NCBI GenBank assembly: GCA_964617385.1
Contig: CAZTYX010000021.1
Coordinates: 1-19,596 of the forward strand
Length of the DNA: 19,596 bases
Direction: 5' to 3'
From: JADHMP01 sp964617385
GTDB lineage: Bacteria; Bacteroidota; Bacteroidia; Flavobacteriales; Flavobacteriaceae
This document shows positions 15,414-19,596 of this stretch, in pieces; position 1 is the stretch's first letter, and each line of letters opens with the position of its first letter. The notes under the pieces are model-generated. The model ran no database searches. It saw only the letters and a program-made list of their open reading frames with translations, and had not been told where the DNA came from. Both the position numbers and the translations under genes were made by a program.

Positions 15414-16796
15414 CTAATAAACCACTGCGTCAGAAGCAATTTTAGGCAACTCAAATTTCCCTATTTTCAGCTTCTTTTTTTGCTCGTCTGGAAGAAATAA
15501 AGATTCACTACTGGCACTTGCTTTTGAATTGAAGAGATAAATTTCCTTTGCAGGAATTTCGTATAATTTTTCTATAGACCCCACTTCAAAGGGCGTGTGT
15601 GTGAGGTGTAAGTAAGACAGTCTTTCTAGTGTTTTAAGGTGTTGTATTTCTTGGCCTGTAATGTTAGTGTAATCTAGTTTTAGTATAACTAAATTTGAAA
15701 AGGCAGTCAACTTTTCAAAGACAGCATCAGTTACTTGGGTTTTAGATAAATCGAGGGACACAATATAAGCCGCAAGGGGCATTAAATCAATAAAATCATC
15801 ATTAGAAAAAGAGGTGTAATTTACAGCTGAAATTTCCAACCAATTTGATTTTTTGTGAAGGGGAAGTGCTAAAATATTTTTGTCAGTAAGTTTTTGTAGG
15901 GCCAACGCTGGTGGTGGTGGCAATGCTTCCTCTGGAAAAAGCTTTTCTTGTGTGGTGATAAAAAAAGGTGTAAGCAATTGGTGGGCGTTAGGGAGGTTTT
16001 CTAATGTAGTTTCTTTGGGTGCTCCTTGCTGGAGCCAAGCTTCCATGATGGCTAATTCAGCTTTGGTAAATTGTGTTTTTGAAGATGGAGGCATGTGTTT
16101 TTTATCCTTTTTGGGCAAATGTATGCGTTGCCAAAGCAAACCCTTTTCCGGTACTTTTAAGTTTATGGCGGTGCCATTTTCACCTCCTTTTAAGACTGCC
16201 TCAAAGCGATGAAGCTGAAGCTCACCTTTTGTTTTTTGTGGACCATGACAACTCACACATTTTTGCTGCAACAAAGGGTTAATCAAATCTTCATACCAAA
16301 CCAAAGTTTTAATTTTATCAGGGTCTATTTCTATTTTTTTTTGAGACGACTCCCATCCCATTTGAGCTTTGAACTCTTCTGGCAGCGGTTCAATGAGAAA
16401 ATCTTCGCCATGGGTGAGGTTGCCCCCATAATGCCCCGACAAAAAAAGGAGGAGCAAAAGTAGTGAGCTAAAAAATATAGTTTTAATTCTTGGAAAAAGA
16501 GCATAACGTAACTTTATATAGAACAACAAACAAAGTAGGGTGGTGAGCACGCTAAACAAGAGGTGAAGATGTATCTTTTCGAAATTATAACCTTCCAAAC
16601 GATAATGCATTAGGCCACTTGAAACAGCCAAAACAGCACTAAGTGAGGCCCACAAAAAAAGAAATTGGAGCACCTTTTGAATGGGGTGCACTTTGTGGTG
16701 ATACCATAAAAGCAGTAAACCCATTAAAATAAAACCAATGGGAAGATGAACAATTAGTGGGTGAAAACGACCAAAAAGTTCGAAAATAACTTCCAT
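15414..16796 (-). CDS. DUF2231 membrane / PSCyt1 cytochrome c / LRR protein
   Basis: A 460-residue membrane-anchored, probably periplasm-facing c-type cytochrome. Residues 1-125 hold four hydrophobic segments (about 14-31, 42-61, 77-96, 107-121) with FHPLIVHLPIG, a DUF2231-like module. A Planctomycete-cytochrome domain follows with one haem site, C180-V-S-C183-H184, and a possible axial Met235 in HMPP. Residues about 315-435 show leucine-rich-repeat-like spacing, such as IVSLDLSKTQVTDAVFEKL and LVILKLDYTNITGQEIQHL. It starts three bases after the DUF1501 stop and is the last gene of the block. Single-haem electron transfer is expected, but partner and substrate are unknown. Confidence 0.87.
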   Translation of the reverse strand: MEVIFELFGRFHPLIVHLPIGFILMGLLLLWYHHKVHPIQKVLQFLFLWASLSAVLAVSSGLMHYRLEGYNFEKIHLHLLFSVLTTLLCLLFYIKLRYALFPRIKTIFFSSLLLLLLFLSGHYGGNLTHGEDFLIEPLPEEFKAQMGWESSQKKIEIDPDKIKTLVWYEDLINPLLQQKCVSCHGPQKTKGELQLHRFEAVLKGGENGTAINLKVPEKGLLWQRIHLPKKDKKHMPPSSKTQFTKAELAIMEAWLQQGAPKETTLENLPNAHQLLTPFFITTQEKLFPEEALPPPPALALQKLTDKNILALPLHKKSNWLEISAVNYTSFSNDDFIDLMPLAAYIVSLDLSKTQVTDAVFEKLTAFSNLVILKLDYTNITGQEIQHLKTLERLSYLHLTHTPFEVGSIEKLYEIPAKEIYLFNSKASASSESLFLPDEQKKKLKIGKFELPKIASDAVVY

Positions 16797-16799
16797 TGC

Positions 16800-18302
16800 T
16801 TAGGCTAAAATTTCATTAATCACAGCGCCATGCACATCAGTTAGACGGAAGGGGCGCCCTTGAAAGTCATAGGTAAACTGTTCGTGGTCAAACCCTAAGA
16901 GGTGTAGGATAGTGGCTTGAATGTCATGCACAGAAACGTTGCCCGCGATGCTTTGATAGCCTATGGGGTCTGTTTCTCCATGCACAGCACCTCCTTTTAT
17001 GCCACCGCCAGCCATCCACATAGTAAAGGCTTCGCCGTGGTGGTCTCGGCCTTTGTATTTCATCGTTTTGCCTTCCCGCGTTTCTTGCATAGGAGTACGC
17101 CCAAATTCACCCCCCCAAACCACAAGGGTTTCATCCAATAATCCTCTTTGTTTTAAATCTAATAATAACGCCGTTATGGGACGATCAATCTCACGGCATT
17201 TATTGCGTAAGCCCAAATCTACTGCGGTGGAATGGTCTGTGCCATGACTGTCCCATCCCCAATCATAAAGCTGCACAAACCGTACCCCTTCTTCCACCAT
17301 TTTGCGGGCCAAAAGACAATTGTTTGCAAACGACTCTTTTCCGGGTTCCACACCATAGAGCGATTTAATATAGTCCGGTTCCGATTGAATGTCCATCACT
17401 TCGGGCACAGTGATTTGCATTCTATAGGCCATTTCATATTGATTTATGCGGGTTAAAATTTCAGGGTCATTTTGTTGGGCATAGGTTTTAAAATTAATAT
17501 CGTTAATGGCATCTATTATTCCTTTTTTAAGATCACGGCTCACCCCATTGGGGTCTTTTAGATATAAAACTGGATCTCCTTTAGAGCGGCATTGTACCCC
17601 TTGATATACAGACGGTAAAAATCCACTTCCCCAAACGCTTTTTCCAGCATCAGGTGTGCCGCCCGAAGACAACACCACAAACCCTGGAAGGTTTTGATTT
17701 TCAGACCCCAAGCCATAGGTTACCCAAGACCCTAAACTGGGACGTCCAAAACGGGGAGTGCCCGTATGCATTAATAATTGCGCAGGACCGTGATTAAATT
17801 GATCGGTTTGTACAGCTTTTAAAAAGGCTACTTCATCAATCACTTTTTGAAAGTGGGGTAAATAATCTGACACCCAATTGCCTGATTGGCCCGCTCGCAT
17901 AAATTGCGCTTGTGAGCCCAACATGGTAGGTCGCCCACGAATGAAGGCAAATTTCTTCCCTTCCAAAAGCGAATCTGGGCAAGGTTGGTTGTGTAGTTTT
18001 TGTAATTCGGGTTTATAGTCAAACATTTCCAATTGAGAGGGAGCTCCCACCATATGGAGGTAAATCACACTTTTTACTTTTGGACTGAAAGGTGGGGGTA
18101 ATGTTGCCAACGGATTGAGGGCCCGTTGGGCATCATACCACGGGCGACTATTTTGTGGCCCTTGACAGCCGTTAATGAGACTTCCTAGGGCAATACCTCC
18201 TAATCCCAAAGTGCAATTGTGTAAAAAATGGCGTCTGGAATTGTCTTGTGCGCGTTGGGTTTTATACTCCTGAAGTAGTTTTAAAAGAGGGTCCATAGCC
18301 AT
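16800..18302 (-). CDS. DUF1501 domain protein, Tat-exported
   Basis: A 500-residue protein of the DUF1501 family, which is related in fold to sulfatase/alkaline-phosphatase enzymes but mostly uncharacterised. A Tat leader is clear: S22-R23-R24-H25-F26-L27, then a hydrophobic stretch. C46 in LINGC could be a lipidation site, although N at -2 is unusual. Family segments include SVIYLHMVGAPSQLEMFDYK (about 78-97), RFVQLYDWGWDSHGTDHS and LVVWGGEFGRTPMQETREG, followed by GRDHHGEAFTMWMAGGG with likely metal-binding H and D residues. Its ATG overlaps the upstream PSD1 stop by one base (TAATG). An in-frame ATG two codons later is also possible. The reaction is not known. Confidence 0.88.
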   Translation of the reverse strand: MAMDPLLKLLQEYKTQRAQDNSRRHFLHNCTLGLGGIALGSLINGCQGPQNSRPWYDAQRALNPLATLPPPFSPKVKSVIYLHMVGAPSQLEMFDYKPELQKLHNQPCPDSLLEGKKFAFIRGRPTMLGSQAQFMRAGQSGNWVSDYLPHFQKVIDEVAFLKAVQTDQFNHGPAQLLMHTGTPRFGRPSLGSWVTYGLGSENQNLPGFVVLSSGGTPDAGKSVWGSGFLPSVYQGVQCRSKGDPVLYLKDPNGVSRDLKKGIIDAINDINFKTYAQQNDPEILTRINQYEMAYRMQITVPEVMDIQSEPDYIKSLYGVEPGKESFANNCLLARKMVEEGVRFVQLYDWGWDSHGTDHSTAVDLGLRNKCREIDRPITALLLDLKQRGLLDETLVVWGGEFGRTPMQETREGKTMKYKGRDHHGEAFTMWMAGGGIKGGAVHGETDPIGYQSIAGNVSVHDIQATILHLLGFDHEQFTYDFQGRPFRLTDVHGAVINEILA

Positions 18303-19596
18303 TACGATTGAGTTAAAAATTCATCTAAATTCATGATGGCATTGGCCACCAATGTGAGCGCTGCCAAATGTTCGTTGGTGGGTTGTTTCTGGTTTAAAAA
18401 TGACTGAAGAGCCTGTGGATTTTCTTTAAATGAGGTACGCGCTTTTTGGTAAAGCGATACTAAGGGTTTAAGTTTTTCTGGATCTGGGGTATAATAAAGT
18501 GCCGTTTCAAACATATTTGCAATACCCTTGGATGGTTCTGCATGATGCATTTCTTGTTTTGCCAAAGCCATGGCGGCTTCCAAATAAACGGGGTCATTTA
18601 GGGTTACTAAAGCTTGCAAAGGAGTGTTTGTAGGCATTCTATTTATCAAACAGACTTCTCTACTGCCGGCGTCAAAAGTAACCAAAGACGGGTAGGGACT
18701 GGTGCGTTTAAAATAAGTATAAATGGCTCTTCTGTAGCGGTCTTCTCCTTTACTTTCCACCCACAAATCACCTAAATAAGCGTGTGCCCAAATCCCTTTG
18801 GGTTGTGGGGGCATTACTCCCGGGCCACCCATTTTTTGACTGAGCAAACCCGAAACATATAGGGCTTGATCACGGACTTGTTCTGCTTTTAAGCGCATTT
18901 TCGGGCCACGGGCATAGTACGTATTTTTTGGATCGAGGGCTTTTTTTTCTGTCGTTTGTAAACTGCTTTGTTGGTAGGTACCCGATAATACAATAGAACG
19001 AATCAATGATTTTAATTGCCATTGTTGGGTATCCATAAATTCTACAGCCATCCAATCCAAGAGGTGGGGGTGGGTGGGAGGCTCAGACTGAGAGCCAATG
19101 TCTTCAAGGGGGTTTACCAAGGCAGTGCCAAAAAGTTGATGCCACACCCGATTCACCAAAGATCTTGCGGTGAGGGGGTTTTCTTTACTCACCAACCATT
19201 GTGCTAAACCTAAGCGGTTATTTTCCCATTTTTCTTGCCAGGGGTTAAGGACAGTGGGTGTTTTGGGCGCCACCGTATCTGTTTTTACTTCCCAGTTGCC
19301 TCGCTCAAAACGTTGGGTGGTTCTTTGCATAAAGGGAGGATTTTCGATAAGAATTGGAGTTTTATCCACTTTAGTATTGATCAATTCTTGCCAATATTGA
19401 TTCATTTTGGAATAGCCTTTTTGATTTTTGCCAGGTAATTCAGGTAAAAAAGCAAACCACGATAAATAACTTGTATTGGTTTGAGGGGCTAACCCCTTAT
19501 TTTGCGCTTCAATATAGAGATCAGTTATACCTGGAGGTGCCTTAAAAGGAACGTTTCCAATATGGCCGTTGTTTTTATCAATTTTTAATTGTGCCA
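18302..19596 (-). CDS. PSD1 (DUF1553) domain protein, 5' end outside window
   Basis: The 3' part of a large exported protein of the PSD1 family, which normally carries PSCyt1, DUF1549 (PSCyt2) and DUF1553 (PSD1) modules. The frame stays open from an internal ATG at 19405 to the window edge, reading back through KAPPGITDLYIEAQNKGLAP, so the true start lies outside. The DUF1553 part is unmistakable: RSLVNRVWHQLFGTALVNPL, HPHLLDWMAVEFM, LIRSIVLSGTYQQSS and RMPTNTPLQALVTLNDP. It is the first visible gene of a block with the DUF1501 and cytochrome genes, joined by a one-base overlap. In Planctomycetes and Bacteroidetes such pairs recur, but their role is unproven. Confidence 0.88.
   Translation of the reverse strand, partial: AQLKIDKNNGHIGNVPFKAPPGITDLYIEAQNKGLAPQTNTSYLSWFAFLPELPGKNQKGYSKMNQYWQELINTKVDKTPILIENPPFMQRTTQRFERGNWEVKTDTVAPKTPTVLNPWQEKWENNRLGLAQWLVSKENPLTARSLVNRVWHQLFGTALVNPLEDIGSQSEPPTHPHLLDWMAVEFMDTQQWQLKSLIRSIVLSGTYQQSSLQTTEKKALDPKNTYYARGPKMRLKAEQVRDQALYVSGLLSQKMGGPGVMPPQPKGIWAHAYLGDLWVESKGEDRYRRAIYTYFKRTSPYPSLVTFDAGSREVCLINRMPTNTPLQALVTLNDPVYLEAAMALAKQEMHHAEPSKGIANMFETALYYTPDPEKLKPLVSLYQKARTSFKENPQALQSFLNQKQPTNEHLAALTLVANAIMNLDEFLTQS

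Noticed and set aside
19403..19405. ATG at 19405 as the start of the PSD1 protein
   Set aside because: The frame stays open upstream to the window edge with protein-like sequence, and the family is much longer, so the ATG is internal.
19484..19497. Small hairpin AGGGG-CTAA-CCCCT followed by a T-rich stretch
   Set aside because: It lies inside the open PSD1 reading frame and has a short stem; it is most likely incidental to the codons there.

Overview
The window looks like a chromosomal segment of a member of the Bacteroidetes, most likely a marine-type Flavobacteriia. Four things point there: the order rpsF-rpsR-rplI followed by a DUF6495-like gene; AT-rich sequence with few Shine-Dalgarno sites; several upstream regions carrying the Bacteroidetes -7 element TAnnTTTG; and a mix of exported Gfo/Idh, DUF1080, DUF1501 and PSD1/PSCyt genes that is frequent in Bacteroidetes and Planctomycetes. 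I cannot name a genus. I saw no rRNA, tRNA, insertion sequence, phage gene or CRISPR array.

Layout. Bases 1-2898 (+) are housekeeping: the end of rpsF, then rpsR and rplI, a strong intrinsic terminator, a DUF6495-like gene and hisS. A sterol-desaturase-family membrane hydroxylase (2903-3733, -) converges on hisS. Bases 3840-5929 (+) hold a two-gene unit for exported sugar enzymes: a Gfo/Idh/MocA oxidoreductase with a Tat-like leader and a DUF1080 (3-keto-disaccharide hydrolase family) protein. It ends in a hairpin terminator shared with the operon arriving from the other side.

Bases 5977-10853 (-) are a tightly packed six-gene catabolic operon, with three ATGA overlaps and one zero-gap junction. 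In transcription order it encodes an SDR dehydrogenase, an FAH-family hydrolase, a COG3618 lactonase, a second SDR, a FucP-type symporter and a RhaM-type mutarotase. Together these make up the non-phosphorylative L-fucose (or related 6-deoxyhexose) route to pyruvate and lactate, except for the acid-sugar dehydratase, which is absent. A -7 box between the arms of a 10-bp inverted repeat precedes the operon. No regulator gene is nearby.

Upstream are a DEAD-box RNA helicase (10947-12590, -) and a second Tat-exported Gfo/Idh oxidoreductase (12689-14149, -). A divergent MFS transporter follows (14262-15410, +). The window closes with a translationally coupled block on the minus strand (15414-19596): a PSD1/DUF1553 protein cut by the window edge, a Tat-exported DUF1501 protein, and a membrane DUF2231-cytochrome c-LRR protein. 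The function of this block is not established.

Overall, 3840-19596 looks like a carbohydrate-utilisation neighbourhood: exported glycoside oxidation and cleavage, sugar uptake, and cytosolic oxidation of a deoxy sugar. The least conventional points are the missing dehydratase, an SDR whose YxxxK lysine is asparagine, the inverted repeat bracketing the operon promoter, and the PSD1/DUF1501/cytochrome block.
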